DNA of 64,000 nucleotides from Pseudomonas koreensis (GCF_025447595.1 NZ_JAOEJU010000002.1:62001-126000); one strand, 5' to 3'; shown: positions 1-10,384, counted from the stretch's first letter. Notes: generated by a model from the sequence alone, not told the origin. Numbers and translations are program-made.

Positions 1-1
1 G

Positions 2-298
2 CGGGTGTTCATCAACCCCGAGTTCGAATCGCTGACCGACGAAATGGAGCAGTACCAGGAAGGCTGCCTCTCGGTGCCGGGCTTCTACGAAAACGTCGAC
101 CGCCCGCAAAAGGTCAAAATCAAGGCGCTGGACCGTGATGGCAAGCCCTACGAACTGATCGCCGAGGGCCTGCTCGCGGTGTGCATCCAGCACGAATGCG
201 ACCACCTCAACGGCAAGTTGTTCGTCGATTACCTGTCCACGCTCAAACGCGACCGGATCAAGAAGAAACTGGAAAAGCAGCACCGCCAGAACGCTTGA
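2..298 (+). CDS. def: Peptide deformylase, C-terminal part (cut by window start)
   Basis: This is the C-terminal ~98 residues of peptide deformylase, the cytoplasmic metalloenzyme that removes the N-formyl group from new proteins. The visible part contains motif 2 (EGCLSVPG), whose Cys binds the metal, and motif 3 (HECDH), which supplies two metal-ligand His and the catalytic Glu. The N-terminal part with motif 1 lies outside the window. The stop codon is followed by a hairpin terminator, so def is separated from fmt by a probable partial stop, although def-fmt is a conserved gene pair with opposite roles: Fmt adds the formyl group to initiator tRNA and Def removes it from the peptide. The frame is open to the window edge. 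The identification is firm. Confidence 0.97.
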   Translation, partial: RVFINPEFESLTDEMEQYQEGCLSVPGFYENVDRPQKVKIKALDRDGKPYELIAEGLLAVCIQHECDHLNGKLFVDYLSTLKRDRIKKKLEKQHRQNA

Positions 299-309
299 TG
301 CCCCTCTCC

Positions 310-340
310 AAAGGCTTGCTGCGGCAAGCCTTTTTCTTTT
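310..340 (+). terminator. Hairpin terminator between def and fmt
   Basis: A perfect 10-bp stem (AAAGGCTTGC at 310-319 and GCAAGCCTTT at 324-333) with a TGCG loop runs directly into a T-rich tract. This is the form of a Rho-independent terminator. It lies 12 bases after the def stop and before the fmt start, so it probably lowers but may not abolish read-through into fmt. Confidence 0.85.
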
Positions 341-354
341 TATGAGATTCCCCC

Positions 355-1314
355 ATGACTGAGCCACTGCGCATCGTTTTTGCCGGCACCCCGGAATTCG
401 CCGCCGAACACCTCAAGGCCCTGCTGGACAGCCCTTACGAGATCGTTGCGGTCTACACCCAACCGGATCGCCCGGCCGGTCGTGGGCAAAAACTGATGCC
501 GAGCCCGGTCAAACAGTTAGCGTTGGAAAACAATATTCAGGTGTTGCAGCCGCCGACCCTGCGCAACACTGACGCTCAGGCCGAGCTCGCTGCGCTCAAG
601 CCGGATTTGATGGTGGTAGTGGCCTACGGCCTGATCCTGCCGCAAGCGGTGCTGGATATTCCGCGCCTGGGCTGCATCAACAGTCACGCCTCGCTGCTGC
701 CGCGCTGGCGCGGTGCGGCGCCGATCCAGCGCGCCGTGGAAGCGGGCGATGCCGAAAGCGGCGTGACCGTGATGCGCATGGAAGCCGGCCTCGATACCGG
801 GCCGATGCTGCTCAAGGTCGTGACCCCTATCAGCGCCGAAGACACCGGTGGCAGCCTTCACGACCGCCTCGCCGAGATGGGCCCGCCAGCCGTCGTACAA
901 GCGATTGCCGGTCTGGCCGCTGGCACCCTCGAAGGCGAAGTGCAGAACGACGAGCTCGCCACCTACGCGCACAAACTGAACAAGGATGAAGCGCGCATCG
1001 ACTGGAGCCGTCCGGCCATCGAGCTGGAACGTCTGGTCCGCGCCTTCAATCCATGGCCGATCACCCACAGCACGCTCAACGGCGAAGCGCTGAAAGTGCT
1101 ATCGGCGACGCTGGCTGAAGGCAAAGGCGTACCGGGCACGATTCTCGGCGCCAGCAAGGACGGTCTGCTCGTCGCGTGCGGCGAACAGGCGCTGTGCCTC
1201 ACCCGTCTGCAATTGCCCGGCGGCAAGGCACTGAACTTCAGCGACCTGTTCAACAGCCGTCGTGAGAAATTCGCCACCGGCACCGTGCTGGGCGCAGTGG
1301 TGGACGCGCAATGA
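355..1314 (+). CDS. fmt: Methionyl-tRNA formyltransferase
   Basis: Fmt transfers the formyl group of 10-formyl-tetrahydrofolate to Met-tRNA(fMet), making the initiator tRNA for translation in the cytoplasm. The 319-residue length is normal for the family. The catalytic triad can be read: Asn109, His111 (in [12 protein letters not shown], which holds the SLLPxxxG signature at 113-120) and Asp147 (in GLDTG). The C-terminal OB-like tRNA-binding domain covers about residues 205-319. The start ATG at 355 sits just after the def terminator. The gene overlaps rsmB by four bases (ATGA), which implies translational coupling in a fmt-rsmB-trkA transcript. Confidence 0.98.
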   Translation: MTEPLRIVFAGTPEFAAEHLKALLDSPYEIVAVYTQPDRPAGRGQKLMPSPVKQLALENNIQVLQPPTLRNTDAQAELAALKPDLMVVVAYGLILPQAVLDIPRLGCINSHASLLPRWRGAAPIQRAVEAGDAESGVTVMRMEAGLDTGPMLLKVVTPISAEDTGGSLHDRLAEMGPPAVVQAIAGLAAGTLEGEVQNDELATYAHKLNKDEARIDWSRPAIELERLVRAFNPWPITHSTLNGEALKVLSATLAEGKGVPGTILGASKDGLLVACGEQALCLTRLQLPGGKALNFSDLFNSRREKFATGTVLGAVVDAQ

Positions 1315-2621
1315 ACCCGCGTTTGGCCGCCGCCAAGGCACTCGCTGCTGTCCTCAGCGGCAAGGCTTCGCTCAACAGCTCCCTGCCGACGCAACTGGAC
1401 AAGGTCGAGGATCGCGATCGCGGTTTCACTCAGGATCTGGCGTTCGGCACCGCCCGCTGGCAGCCACGGCTGTCGGCGCTGGCGGAAAAACTGCTGCAGA
1501 AACCGTTCAAGGCGGCGGACGCCGATGTCGAGGCGCTGCTGCTGGTCGGTCTCTATCAGTTGCTCTACACCCGCGTTCCGGCTCACGCCGCCATCGGCGA
1601 AACCGTTGGTTGCGCCGACAAGCTGAAAAAGCCGTGGGCCAAAGGCTTGCTCAACGCCGTACTGCGCAATGCCCAGCGCGAACACGAGGCGATCTTCGCC
1701 GAACTGGAACGCGATCCGGTGGTGCGCACCGCCCACCCGCGCTGGCTGCAAAAATCCCTCAAGGCCTTCTGGCCTGAACAGTGGGAAGCCATCTGCGAAG
1801 CCAACAACGCGCATCCGCCGATGATCCTGCGGGTCAACCGCCGTCATCACAGCCGTGACGCGTACCTGGGTCTGCTGACTGAAGCCGGGATCGCCGCGCA
1901 GCCGTGCACTTTCAGCCGCGACGGTATCGTCCTCGACGCTGCTGCCGACGTGCGCAGCCTGCCGGGTTTCGCCGAAGGCTGGATCAGCGTGCAGGACGAG
2001 GCCGCGCAACTGGCCGCCGACCTGCTCGACCTCGCACCGGGCCAGCGAGTACTGGACGCCTGCTGTGCGCCCGGCGGCAAGACCTGCCACATCCTCGAAG
2101 CCGAACCGGCACTGGCCGGCGTGGTGGCGGTGGATCTGGAAGCCAAGCGTCTGGTGCGAGTTAAGGAAAACCTCGAACGCCTCGGTCTGAACGCCGAACT
2201 GATCGCCGCCGACGGTCGCGACACGGCAGCGTGGTGGGACGGCAAGCCGTTCCAGCGCATCCTGCTCGACGCGCCGTGCTCGGCCACTGGCGTGATCCGC
2301 CGCCATCCAGACATCAAGCTGACCCGTCAGGCCGACGACATCGCCGCCCTCGCGCAACTGCAAGGCGAACTGCTCGACGCAATGTGGAAAACCCTCGAAG
2401 TGGGCGGCATCCTGCTCTACGCCACCTGCTCGACGTTGCCGACCGAGAACACCGAAGTGATCGCCGCGTTCCTTGAGCGTACGCCGGGCGCACGGGAGCT
2501 GGATCTGGCCACCGCCGCCGGGATCAAGCAGCCCCATGGTCGCCAATTGCTGGCCCGGCAGGGCGGGCATGACGGGTTCTACTACGCCAAGCTGATCAAG
2601 ATCGCTGCCGCGCGCGGCTAA
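1311..2621 (+). CDS. rsmB: 16S rRNA (cytosine-967-C5)-methyltransferase
   Basis: RsmB (Fmu/Sun) methylates C967 of 16S rRNA using S-adenosylmethionine. The 436-residue protein has the expected two parts: an N-terminal NusB-like RNA-binding domain (about 1-140) and a C-terminal Rossmann methyltransferase domain. The SAM loop is [10 protein letters not shown] (249-258). The two cysteines of RNA m5C methyltransferases are present: Cys323 in DAPCSATG (motif IV) and the nucleophile Cys373 in ATCSTLP (motif VI). Its start overlaps the fmt stop (ATGA at 1311-1314), and trkA follows after 22 bases, the conserved Pseudomonas order. Confidence 0.97.
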   Translation: MNPRLAAAKALAAVLSGKASLNSSLPTQLDKVEDRDRGFTQDLAFGTARWQPRLSALAEKLLQKPFKAADADVEALLLVGLYQLLYTRVPAHAAIGETVGCADKLKKPWAKGLLNAVLRNAQREHEAIFAELERDPVVRTAHPRWLQKSLKAFWPEQWEAICEANNAHPPMILRVNRRHHSRDAYLGLLTEAGIAAQPCTFSRDGIVLDAAADVRSLPGFAEGWISVQDEAAQLAADLLDLAPGQRVLDACCAPGGKTCHILEAEPALAGVVAVDLEAKRLVRVKENLERLGLNAELIAADGRDTAAWWDGKPFQRILLDAPCSATGVIRRHPDIKLTRQADDIAALAQLQGELLDAMWKTLEVGGILLYATCSTLPTENTEVIAAFLERTPGARELDLATAAGIKQPHGRQLLARQGGHDGFYYAKLIKIAAARG

Positions 2622-2643
2622 ACGGATTCAATGGAGTGACTGG

Positions 2644-4020
2644 ATGAAAATCATCATCCTCGGTGCGGGACAGGTCGGCGGTTCGCTGGCTGAACATCTG
2701 GCCAGCGAGGCCAACGACATCACCGTGGTCGACACTGACGGCGACCGCCTGCGCGATCTTGGCGATCGCCTCGACATCCGTACCGTACAGGGCCGTGGAT
2801 CGTTGCCGAACATTCTGCGTCAGGCCGGTGCCGACGACGCCGACATGCTGGTCGCGGTGACCAACAGCGACGAAACCAACATGGTCGCCTGCCAGGTCGC
2901 CCACACCCTGTTCCACACCCCGACCAAAATTGCCCGGGTGCGCGAAGCGTCGTACCTGACCCGCGAGGAGCAACTGTTCCAGAACGAGGCGATTCCGGTC
3001 GATGTGCTGATCAGTCCCGAGCAGGTCGTCACCAACTACATCAAGCGCCTGATCCAGCACCCCGGCGCCTTGCAGGTGATCGATTTCGCCGAAGGCCAGG
3101 CGCAACTGGTGGCGGTGCGCGCCTATTACGGCGGGCCGCTGGTGGGTCAGCAACTGCGCCAGTTGCGCGAACACATGCCGAATGTGGAAACGCGGGTGGC
3201 GGCCATTTTCCGCCGCGACCGGCCGATTCTTCCTCAGGGCAACACGGTGATCGAGGCGGATGACGAAGTCTTCTTCATCGCCGCCCGTGAGAACATTCGC
3301 GCCGTGATGAGCGAAATGCGTCGTCTCGACGAAACCTACAAACGCATCGTCATCGCCGGCGGCGGGCAGATCGGCGAACGACTGGCCGAGGCCATCGAAA
3401 GCCGTTACCAGGTGAAGATCATCGAGATGAACCCGGCGCGCTGCCGCTATCTCTCCGACACCCTCGACAGCACCGTGGTGCTGCAGGGCAGCGCGTCGGA
3501 TCGCGACCTGCTGCTGGAAGAGAACATCGCCGACGCGGACATCTTCCTTGCGCTGACCAACGATGACGAAGCCAACATCATGTCGTCGCTGCTGGCCAAG
3601 CGTCTGGGCGCGAAGAAGGTGATGACGATCATCAACAACCCGGCCTACGTCGACCTGATCCAGGGCGGCGACATCGACATCGCCATCAGCCCGCAACTGG
3701 CGACCATCGGCACCTTGCTGGCCCACGTGCGGCGTGGCGATATCGTCAGCGTGCACTCATTGCGCCGGGGCGCGGCTGAAGCCATTGAAGCGGTGGCCCA
3801 TGGCGATTCGAAGTCGAGCAAGGTCATCGGCAAGGCCATCGAAAACATCGCGCTGCCGCCGGGAACCACCATCGGCGCGATCATCCGCGATGAAGAAGTG
3901 ATCATCGCCCACGACGACACGGTGATCGCAGCGGGCGACCATGTGATCCTGTTCCTTGTGGATAAAAAGCATATTCGCGATGTGGAGAAGCTGTTCCACG
4001 TGGGCCTGAGTTTCTTCTGA
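2644..4020 (+). CDS. trkA: Trk potassium uptake system NAD-binding regulatory subunit TrkA
   Basis: TrkA is the cytoplasmic peripheral subunit that binds NAD(H) and gates the TrkH/TrkG K+ channel. The 458-residue protein is built from two tandem RCK units. The first nucleotide-binding loop is GAGQVGG at residues 7-13 with an acidic Asp30 at the end of strand 2. The second is GGGQIG at 239-244. Each Rossmann domain is followed by a TrkA-C domain. The channel subunit is not in this window. The 3' end of the gene (3957-3965) contains a perfect DnaA box, the first of a cluster that continues into the next gene. Confidence 0.98.
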   Translation: MKIIILGAGQVGGSLAEHLASEANDITVVDTDGDRLRDLGDRLDIRTVQGRGSLPNILRQAGADDADMLVAVTNSDETNMVACQVAHTLFHTPTKIARVREASYLTREEQLFQNEAIPVDVLISPEQVVTNYIKRLIQHPGALQVIDFAEGQAQLVAVRAYYGGPLVGQQLRQLREHMPNVETRVAAIFRRDRPILPQGNTVIEADDEVFFIAARENIRAVMSEMRRLDETYKRIVIAGGGQIGERLAEAIESRYQVKIIEMNPARCRYLSDTLDSTVVLQGSASDRDLLLEENIADADIFLALTNDDEANIMSSLLAKRLGAKKVMTIINNPAYVDLIQGGDIDIAISPQLATIGTLLAHVRRGDIVSVHSLRRGAAEAIEAVAHGDSKSSKVIGKAIENIALPPGTTIGAIIRDEEVIIAHDDTVIAAGDHVILFLVDKKHIRDVEKLFHVGLSFF

Positions 4021-4040
4021 CCGACCAAGAGGCGAGACCG

Positions 4041-4355
4041 ATGATCGATTCCCTGGAAAAAATGCTCGCCAAGGGTGTGGATAACTCGCTGCTGCGCTTC
4101 GGCCTCGGCAAGGGTTATCTGGATCAGGGGGAGAACGCGAAGGCAGCCGAGCATTTGCAGCGGTGTGTCGGCTTCGATCCGAAGTATTCGGCGGCGTGGA
4201 AATTGTTGGGCAAGGCGCAGTTGGCGCTGGGTGATCTGGCTGCTGCACGGCAGGCGTGGGAGCAGGGGCTGGAAGCGGCCCGGGCCCATGGCGACAAGCA
4301 GGCCGAGAAGGAAATGACGGTGTTTCTGAAGAAGCTCGATCGGCAGAAGCCGTGA
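4041..4355 (+). CDS. Small TPR-repeat protein
   Basis: This 104-residue soluble protein consists almost entirely of about two and a half tetratricopeptide repeats. The canonical pattern is visible: a short helix with LGKGYLDQG, then AAEHLQRCVGFDPKYSAAWKLLG and a third unit with AARQAWEQGLEAA, followed by a basic C-terminus. No signal peptide or enzyme motif is seen, so it is probably a protein-interaction adaptor; no specific function can be given. It starts 20 bases after trkA with a recognisable ribosome site (GGCGAG), suggesting co-transcription. A small TPR protein after trkA is common in Pseudomonas origin regions. A DnaA box lies in its 5' end (4076-4084) and two more directly after its stop. 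Confidence 0.85.
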   Translation: MIDSLEKMLAKGVDNSLLRFGLGKGYLDQGENAKAAEHLQRCVGFDPKYSAAWKLLGKAQLALGDLAAARQAWEQGLEAARAHGDKQAEKEMTVFLKKLDRQKP

Positions 4356-4359
4356 CAGC

Positions 4360-4391
4360 TGTGGATAACCCGTATTGTCAGGTTATCCACA
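4360..4391. repeat. Head-to-head pair of perfect DnaA boxes (inverted repeat)
   Basis: TGTGGATAACC (4360-4370) and GGTTATCCACA (4381-4391) form a perfect 11-bp inverted repeat with a 10-base spacer. Each arm contains a full consensus DnaA box (4360-4368 on the minus strand, 4383-4391 on the plus strand). It begins 5 bases after the TPR stop and ends 15 bases before the lpxL stop, between two convergent genes. It has no T-tract, so it is not a canonical terminator, although the RNA could fold. Confidence 0.8.
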
Positions 4392-4406
4392 AACGCCCCT
4401 CGCCGA

Positions 4407-5294
4407 TCAGTACCAGCGCGCCTCGCCCGGCGGACGCTTCTTGAAGCGTTTCATGCTCCACATGTACTGGCTCGGATAAGCCGCTACATAGCGCTCGACC
4501 ACCTGACTCATTGCCGCGCAGGATGTCTCGGTGTCGGTGCTGTACATGGCTTCCGGCGCCGCTTCGAGGATCACCTTGTAGCCGGAACCATCCGGCAGGC
4601 GCAGTGCATGCAGGAACACCCCGACGGCTTTGCCGCCAGCGAGCATGTTCGGCACGAACTTGCTGGTCAGGGCCTGGGTGGCGAAGAACGGCACGAAGAT
4701 CCCGGCGGATTCGGCTGGCTCCGGGTCCGCTGGAATCCCCACCTGACCGCCTTTGCGCACTTCCTTGATGACGCTGAGGATGCCTTCCTTGGTCGACGCG
4801 GCGACTTTGTTGCCCAGTTGCACACGTTGTTTGCGCAGCAATTCATCCACAGCCTTGAGCTTCGGCGGCCGGTAGAAAATGATCGGTTTGCACTGACTGC
4901 AATAGAAGTGGTTGAGCACTTCCCAGTTGCCCAGGTGGCTGGTGATGCCGACCACGCCCTTGCCCGAGGCCAGCGCTTCTTTCAGCACCTCGAGCCCTTC
5001 GACTTCGCGCACCAGATCGATGGAACGTTGGGCCGGCCAGATCCAGGCGCAGGCGCTTTCGGTCAGGGACTTGCCGATGTCTTTCAGGGTCTGGCCGACC
5101 AGACGCTCACGTTCGGCCGGGTCCATCTGTGGAAAACATTTGGCGAGGTTGATCCGCACCACGTCGCGGGAGCGGTTGGGGGTTTTCCACATGATCCAGC
5201 CGATCGCCGAACCCACGGCCTGCACGGCCCGCCACGGAAGCAGGGCAAACAGCCGCAGAGCGCCGACCAGCATGGCGCCTTTAAACTTTTCCAC
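4407..5294 (-). CDS. lpxL: Lipid A late acyltransferase (LpxL/HtrB family)
   Basis: This enzyme adds a secondary acyl chain (laurate-type) to Kdo-lipid A at the inner face of the cytoplasmic membrane. The 295-residue length fits the family. The N-terminus has one hydrophobic anchor (about residues 8-36). The catalytic dyad motif HxxxxE is clear as HLGNWE (His120, Glu125). The start is a GTG at 5294 with AGGAG about 7 bases upstream; no better ATG is available. It is transcribed leftward, convergent with the TPR gene, and tag lies upstream in the same direction. Pseudomonas encodes several paralogues (HtrB1/2, LpxL, LpxM), so the exact acyl position cannot be assigned from this sequence alone. 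Confidence 0.9.
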   Translation of the reverse strand: MEKFKGAMLVGALRLFALLPWRAVQAVGSAIGWIMWKTPNRSRDVVRINLAKCFPQMDPAERERLVGQTLKDIGKSLTESACAWIWPAQRSIDLVREVEGLEVLKEALASGKGVVGITSHLGNWEVLNHFYCSQCKPIIFYRPPKLKAVDELLRKQRVQLGNKVAASTKEGILSVIKEVRKGGQVGIPADPEPAESAGIFVPFFATQALTSKFVPNMLAGGKAVGVFLHALRLPDGSGYKVILEAAPEAMYSTDTETSCAAMSQVVERYVAAYPSQYMWSMKRFKKRPPGEARWY

Positions 5295-5334
5295 AGGTCA
5301 CTCCTGATCTTGTGCTGTGCGCGAGGCGGCCATT

Positions 5335-5892
5335 CTAACCGGCGTTGACCAACTGCGCGTAGCGGTCGCAGTCCCGAGTGTGATCCATGACCATCCCCGA
5401 GGCCTGCATCAGCGCGTAGCAGATGGTCGGGCCGACGAAGGTGAAACCGGCTTTTTTCAGGCCTTTGCTCATGGCCACGGCTTGCGGGGTAATGGCCGGG
5501 ACTTCGCTGCGATCCTTGAAATGATTGATCACCGGGCGGTTATCCACAAACGACCAGAGGAAGGCCACCGGATCTTCCAGCGCCAGCCAGGCCTGGGCGT
5601 TGCGCCGGGCGGCATTGAGCTTGAGGCGGTTGCGGATGATCCCCGGATCGAGCATCAATTCGTCGATTTCCGCGTCGCTCATCTGCGCCACGCGCTGTAC
5701 GTCGAAGCCGAACAACACCTCGCGATATCGCTCGCGCTTGCGCAGCACGGTGATCCACGAAAGCCCGGCCTGGAACCCTTCGAGCAAAAGCAACTCGAAC
5801 AAACCCTGCGCATCGCGTAGCGGCGTGCCCCACTCCTGATCGTGGTAAGCCATGTACAGCGGATCTTCGTTGCACCAAAAGCAGCGTGGCAT
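5335..5892 (-). CDS. tag: DNA-3-methyladenine glycosylase I
   Basis: Tag excises 3-methyladenine from alkylated DNA, the first step of base excision repair. The protein is 185 residues, normal for Tag. The zinc-snap ligands expected from E. coli Tag are present as Cys4, His17, His171 and Cys175, and the N-terminal signature CFWC...YHDQEWG is intact. The chosen ATG at 5892 gives the N-terminus MPRCFWCN, matching the family; the frame is open further upstream but over the glyQ promoter region. Divergent from glyQ and upstream of lpxL (41-base gap). A perfect DnaA box lies inside it at 5540-5548. Confidence 0.96.
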   Translation of the reverse strand: MPRCFWCNEDPLYMAYHDQEWGTPLRDAQGLFELLLLEGFQAGLSWITVLRKRERYREVLFGFDVQRVAQMSDAEIDELMLDPGIIRNRLKLNAARRNAQAWLALEDPVAFLWSFVDNRPVINHFKDRSEVPAITPQAVAMSKGLKKAGFTFVGPTICYALMQASGMVMDHTRDCDRYAQLVNAG

Positions 5893-5973
5893 AAGGCTCC
5901 AGGGGGTGGAGGTGCGACTGAATCGGGTATACTCCCGCTCTTTAAATCGCAGCCCAAGAAACAGGTGAATTTC

Positions 5974-6927
5974 GTGAGCCAGCCTACGCCAGCCGTGCGT
6001 ACCTTCCAAGACTTGATCCTCGCGCTCCAGCAATACTGGGCCGAGCAAGGTTGTGTGGTACTTCAGCCCTACGATATGGAAGTAGGCGCCGGCACTTTCC
6101 ACACCGCGACATTCCTGCGCGCCATCGGCCCGGAAACCTGGAACGCCGCTTACGTGCAGCCAAGCCGCCGTCCGACTGACGGCCGTTACGGCGAAAACCC
6201 GAACCGTCTGCAGCACTACTACCAGTTCCAGGTAGTCCTGAAGCCAAACCCGGACAACTTCCAGGAACTGTACCTGGGCTCCCTCAAGCATGTCGGCCTG
6301 GACCCGCTGGTCCACGACATCCGCTTCGTCGAAGACAACTGGGAATCGCCGACCCTCGGCGCCTGGGGTCTGGGCTGGGAAGTCTGGCTGAACGGCATGG
6401 AAGTGACCCAGTTCACTTACTTCCAGCAGGCGGGCGGCATCGAGTGCTACCCGGTGACCGGCGAGATTACCTACGGTCTGGAGCGTCTGGCCATGTACCT
6501 GCAAGGCGTGGATTCGGTCTACGACCTGGTCTGGGCTGACGGTCCGTTCGGCAAAGTGACCTACGGCGACGTGTTCCACCAGAACGAAGTGGAGCAGTCC
6601 ACCTACAACTTCGAACACGCCAACGTCGACAAACTGTTCGAACTGTTCGACTTCTATGAAAGCGAAGCCAAGCGCCTGATCGAACTCGACCAGCCGCTGC
6701 CGTTGCCAAGCTACGAAATGGTCCTGAAGGCCTCGCACACCTTCAACCTGCTGGACGCACGCCGGGCGATCTCGGTGACTGCGCGTCAGCAATACATTCT
6801 GCGCGTTCGCACCCTGGCGCGTTCCGTCGCCCAAGCCTACCTGCTGGCCCGCGCCAAGCTGGGCTTCCCGATGGCAACCCCGGACCTGCGTGACGAAGTA
6901 CTGGCCAAGCTGGAGGCTGCACAATGA
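5974..6927 (+). CDS. glyQ: Glycine-tRNA ligase alpha subunit
   Basis: GlyQ is the catalytic alpha subunit of the bacterial alpha2-beta2 class II glycyl-tRNA synthetase. The protein begins [19 protein letters not shown] when started at the GTG at 5974, giving 317 residues. A second GTG three codons upstream (5965) is possible but less like the family N-terminus. Class II features are visible, including the strongly conserved stretch [26 protein letters not shown] hexamer at 5928-5933 could be the -10 element, but I see no convincing -35. The stop overlaps the glyS start (ATGA), so the two subunits are translationally coupled. Confidence 0.97.
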   Translation: MSQPTPAVRTFQDLILALQQYWAEQGCVVLQPYDMEVGAGTFHTATFLRAIGPETWNAAYVQPSRRPTDGRYGENPNRLQHYYQFQVVLKPNPDNFQELYLGSLKHVGLDPLVHDIRFVEDNWESPTLGAWGLGWEVWLNGMEVTQFTYFQQAGGIECYPVTGEITYGLERLAMYLQGVDSVYDLVWADGPFGKVTYGDVFHQNEVEQSTYNFEHANVDKLFELFDFYESEAKRLIELDQPLPLPSYEMVLKASHTFNLLDARRAISVTARQQYILRVRTLARSVAQAYLLARAKLGFPMATPDLRDEVLAKLEAAQ

Positions 6928-8978
6928 GTGCTCAAGATTTTCTGGTTGAACTGGGCACCGAAGAACTGCCACCCAAAGCCCTGAACACCCTGGCCGAAGC
7001 GTTCCTGGCCGGTATCGACAAAGGCCTGCAAGCTGCCGGCCTGAATTACGAGACCAAAACCGTCTACGCCGCGCCGCGTCGTCTGGCTGTGCTGATCACC
7101 GCGCTGGCCACCCAGCAGCCGGATCGCAGCATCAACCTCGACGGCCCGCCACGTCAGGCCGCGTTCGATGCTGAAGGCAACCCGACTCAAGCGGCACTGG
7201 GTTTCGCCAAGAAGTGCGGCGTCGAGCTGAGCGAAATCGACCAGAGCGGTCCGAAACTGCGCTACAGCCAGAACATCGCCGGCAAGCCGACCGCCAGCCT
7301 GCTGCCGACCATCGTCGAAGACTCGCTGAACGACCTGCCAATCCCGAAACGCATGCGTTGGGGTGCGCGCAAGGAAGAGTTCGTGCGTCCGACCCAGTGG
7401 CTGGTGATGCTGCTCGGCGACCAGGTCATCGACTGCACGATCCTCGCGCAGAAGGCTGGCCGTGAATCCCGTGGCCACCGTTTCCACCACCCGGAAAGCG
7501 TGCGCATCGGTTCGCCGTCGAGCTACCTGGCCGACCTGCGCGCCGCTTACGTGCTGGCCGACGCCAACGAGCGTCGCGAGATCATCAGCAAGCGCACCGA
7601 AGAGCTGGCGACCCGTCAGGAAGGCACCGCGATCGTGCCACCGGAACTGCTCGACGAAGTGACTGCGCTGGTCGAGTGGCCAGTGCCGCTGGTGTGCTCG
7701 TTCGAGGAACGTTTCCTCGACGTGCCGCAGGAAGCGCTGATCACCACGATGCAGGACAACCAGAAGTACTTCTGCCTGCTGGATGCCGACGGCAAGTTGC
7801 TGCCGCGTTTCATCACTGTGGCCAACATCGAATCCAAAGACCCGCAGCAGATCATCGCCGGTAACGAGAAGGTGGTTCGCCCACGTCTGACCGACGCCGA
7901 GTTCTTCTTCAAGCAGGACAAGAAGCAGAAGCTCGAAGCGTTCAACGATCGCCTGCAGAACGTGGTGTTCCAGGAAAAACTCGGCAGTGTCTACGACAAG
8001 GCCGAGCGCGTGTCGAAACTGGCCGCGTACATCGCCGCACGCATCGGCGGCAACGCTTCGTGGGCTGCCCGTGCAGGCCTGCTGTCCAAGTGCGACCTGG
8101 CCACCGAAATGGTTGGCGAGTTCCCGGAGATGCAAGGTGTCGCCGGCTACTACTACGCCCTCAATGACGGCGAGCCGGAAGACGTCGCCCTGGCGCTGAA
8201 CGAGCAGTACATGCCGCGCGGTGCCGGCGCTGAACTGCCTGCCACCCTGACCGGTGCAGCCGTGGCCATCGCCGACAAGCTCGACACCCTGGTCGGCATC
8301 TTCGGCATCGGCATGCTGCCGACCGGCAGCAAAGACCCGTATGCCCTGCGCCGTGCGGCACTGGGCGTGCTGCGGATCCTGATCGAGAAACAACTGGATC
8401 TGGACCTGAACGACGCCGTGGCGTTCGCCGTGAATGCGTTCGGCGCCAAGGTCAAGGCTGCCGGCCTGAACGACGCGGTGCTGGAGTTCATCTTCGACCG
8501 TCTGCGTGCCCGTTATGAAGACGAAGGCGTGGATGTCGCCACCTACCTGTCGGTACGTGCCCTGAAGCCGGGTTCGGCGCTGGACTTCGACCAGCGTGTG
8601 CAAGCAGTTCAGGCCTTCCGCAAACTGCCGGAAGCGGCAGCGCTGGCGGCGGTGAACAAGCGTGTGTCGAACCTGCTGAGCAAGGTGGAAGGCTCGGTGC
8701 CGACCGAGGTCCAGGCCAAGTACTTCGACAACGCCAACGAGTTCTCGCTGTACTCGGCGATCCAGCAAGCGGACCAGGCTGTACAGCCAATGGCCGCGGC
8801 GCGTCAGTACAACGAATCGCTGGCACGCCTGGCCGCCCTGCGCGAGCCGGTGGACGCGTTCTTCGACGCGGTGATGGTCAATGCCGAAGACGCCAATGTG
8901 CGGGCCAACCGTTACGCGCTGCTGGCGCGTCTGCGTGGCCTGTTCCTGGGTGTTGCCGACATTTCGCTGCTGGGTTGA
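6924..8978 (+). CDS. glyS: Glycine-tRNA ligase beta subunit
   Basis: GlyS is the tRNA-binding beta subunit of glycyl-tRNA synthetase. The 684-residue length is typical. The N-terminus ([16 protein letters not shown]) is the classic GlyS start, and the C-terminal part (about 570-684) corresponds to the anticodon-binding region. It overlaps glyQ by four bases and is followed 10 bases later by gmhB, so glyQ-glyS-gmhB-plsC looks like one transcript. The gene overlaps nothing else on its own strand. Confidence 0.98.
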   Translation: MSAQDFLVELGTEELPPKALNTLAEAFLAGIDKGLQAAGLNYETKTVYAAPRRLAVLITALATQQPDRSINLDGPPRQAAFDAEGNPTQAALGFAKKCGVELSEIDQSGPKLRYSQNIAGKPTASLLPTIVEDSLNDLPIPKRMRWGARKEEFVRPTQWLVMLLGDQVIDCTILAQKAGRESRGHRFHHPESVRIGSPSSYLADLRAAYVLADANERREIISKRTEELATRQEGTAIVPPELLDEVTALVEWPVPLVCSFEERFLDVPQEALITTMQDNQKYFCLLDADGKLLPRFITVANIESKDPQQIIAGNEKVVRPRLTDAEFFFKQDKKQKLEAFNDRLQNVVFQEKLGSVYDKAERVSKLAAYIAARIGGNASWAARAGLLSKCDLATEMVGEFPEMQGVAGYYYALNDGEPEDVALALNEQYMPRGAGAELPATLTGAAVAIADKLDTLVGIFGIGMLPTGSKDPYALRRAALGVLRILIEKQLDLDLNDAVAFAVNAFGAKVKAAGLNDAVLEFIFDRLRARYEDEGVDVATYLSVRALKPGSALDFDQRVQAVQAFRKLPEAAALAAVNKRVSNLLSKVEGSVPTEVQAKYFDNANEFSLYSAIQQADQAVQPMAAARQYNESLARLAALREPVDAFFDAVMVNAEDANVRANRYALLARLRGLFLGVADISLLG

Positions 8979-8988
8979 GGGATTGCTG

Positions 8989-9522
8989 TTGAAACTGCTG
9001 ATTCTCGATCGGGACGGAGTGATCAATTACGACTCCGACGCTTACATCAAGTCGGTGGAGGAGTGGATTCCGCTGCCCGGCTCGATCGAAGCGATTGCGC
9101 AGTTGAGCAAGGCCGGCTGGACGGTGGCGGTCGCCACCAACCAGTCGGGCATTGCTCGCGGCTACTACGACCTCGCCACCCTCGACGCCATGCACGCGCG
9201 CCTGCGCGAACTGGTGGCGGAGCAGGGCGGTGAAGTCGGGCTGATCGTGTATTGCCCGCATGGGCCGGACGAAGGTTGCGATTGCCGCAAGCCGAAACCC
9301 GGCATGCTGAAAACCATCGCGCAGCATTACAACGTCGCGCTGACGAATGTCTGGTTCGTCGGCGACAGCCTTGGTGACCTGGAGGCCGCCAAAGCCGTCG
9401 ATTCACAGCCCGTTTTGGTAAAGACCGGGAAAGGCGAAAAGACTCAGGCCAAGACCTTGCCGGTGGGCACCCTGATTTTTGACGATCTCGCGGCGATTGC
9501 CGCAGAACTTATCCACAACTAG
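8989..9522 (+). CDS. gmhB: D-glycero-beta-D-manno-heptose-1,7-bisphosphate 7-phosphatase
   Basis: GmhB removes the C7 phosphate in the ADP-heptose pathway for the LPS inner core. It is a HAD-family phosphatase of 177 residues. The nucleophile and acid/base aspartates are in DRDG (Asp7, Asp9). The zinc-binding loop with Cys89, His91, Cys97 and Cys99 (CPHGPDEGCDC) is specific to the GmhB/HisB-N type. The start is a TTG at 8989, which gives MKLLILDRDG; no ATG exists nearby. It lies 10 bases after glyS. A perfect DnaA box covers its last codons (9509-9517, encoding Leu-Ile-His). Confidence 0.93.
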   Translation: MKLLILDRDGVINYDSDAYIKSVEEWIPLPGSIEAIAQLSKAGWTVAVATNQSGIARGYYDLATLDAMHARLRELVAEQGGEVGLIVYCPHGPDEGCDCRKPKPGMLKTIAQHYNVALTNVWFVGDSLGDLEAAKAVDSQPVLVKTGKGEKTQAKTLPVGTLIFDDLAAIAAELIHN

Positions 9523-9604
9523 AGTACTTCTGAAGTTCCTGACCAGGGATTGATCGGGAGTGCGCTTGAACAGTCGGGCATTGCCCGTAACGGTAAACGT
9601 CGCC

Positions 9605-10384
9605 ATGTCGATACTGCAGGCCATCAGAATCTTCCTCTTTTACCTGCTGCTGGGCACCACCGCTCTGCTGTGGTGCAGCCTGAGCTTTTTTATCGCGCCC
9701 TTTCTGCCGTTCAAGGCGCGCTATCGCTTCATCAACGTGTACTGGTGCCGTTGCGCCTTGTGGTTGACCCAGGTGTTCCTCGGTATCCGTTACGAAATCA
9801 AAGGCGCGGAAAACGTGCCTGACCAGCCCTGCGTGATTCAATCGAACCACCAGAGCACCTGGGAGACGTTCTTTCTCTCCGCTTATTTCTCGCCCTTGAG
9901 CCAGGTGCTCAAGCGCGAATTGCTGTATGTGCCGTTCTTCGGCTGGGCGATGGCCATGCTGCGACCGATCGCGATTGACCGCGACAACCCGAAAGCCGCC
10001 CTCAAACAGGTCGCGGCGAAAGGTGACGAGCTGCTTAAGGACAATGTCTGGGTGCTGATCTTCCCTGAAGGCACTCGCGTTCCCCACGGCACCATCGGCA
10101 AGTTCTCCCGCAGTGGCAGCGCGTTGGCGGTGAATGCTTCGCTTCCGGTACTGCCGATTGCGCACAATGCCGGCAAGTTCTGGCCGAAAATCGGTTGGGG
10201 CAAAAAGTCCGGCGTAATCACTGTGGTGATTGGTGAGCCGATGTACGCCGAGGGCAGTGGCCCTCGCGCCATCGCCGATTTGAATGATCGGGTGCAGGCG
10301 TGGAACGAGAAGACCCAACGGGAGATGGGCTCGCTGCCTCCCGCCCCTGAGGCACCGGCTGCGAACGATCAGATCGCTGTCTGA
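9605..10384 (+). CDS. plsC: 1-acyl-sn-glycerol-3-phosphate acyltransferase
   Basis: PlsC-type lysophosphatidic acid acyltransferase makes phosphatidic acid at the inner membrane. The 259-residue protein has an N-terminal membrane helix (about 6-35). Motif I is NHQSTWE (81-87), an HX4E variant of the usual HX4D. Motif III is FPEGTR (153-158). The ATG at 9605 is preferred because the protein then matches the PA0005-type N-terminus; an in-frame GTG at 9560 would add 15 residues. The orthologous gene in P. fluorescens F113 was named hdtS and linked to acyl-homoserine lactone production; that is published for F113, not shown here. A DnaA box (10389-10397) follows the stop. Confidence 0.92.
   Translation: MSILQAIRIFLFYLLLGTTALLWCSLSFFIAPFLPFKARYRFINVYWCRCALWLTQVFLGIRYEIKGAENVPDQPCVIQSNHQSTWETFFLSAYFSPLSQVLKRELLYVPFFGWAMAMLRPIAIDRDNPKAALKQVAAKGDELLKDNVWVLIFPEGTRVPHGTIGKFSRSGSALAVNASLPVLPIAHNAGKFWPKIGWGKKSGVITVVIGEPMYAEGSGPRAIADLNDRVQAWNEKTQREMGSLPPAPEAPAANDQIAV

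Noticed and set aside
3992..4007. TGTTCCACGTGGGCCT in trkA as a second parS
   Set aside because: Only the left part of the palindrome matches (12 of 16 bases); the right half-site is lost. It may be weakly bound, but it does not meet the standard for a parS call.
6837..9026. Long minus-strand open frame (about 729 codons) opposite glyS
   Set aside because: It is the antisense frame of glyS, a well-recognised gene. Long antisense frames are expected in high-GC Pseudomonas genes because of strong third-position bias, and the translated product shows no family features.
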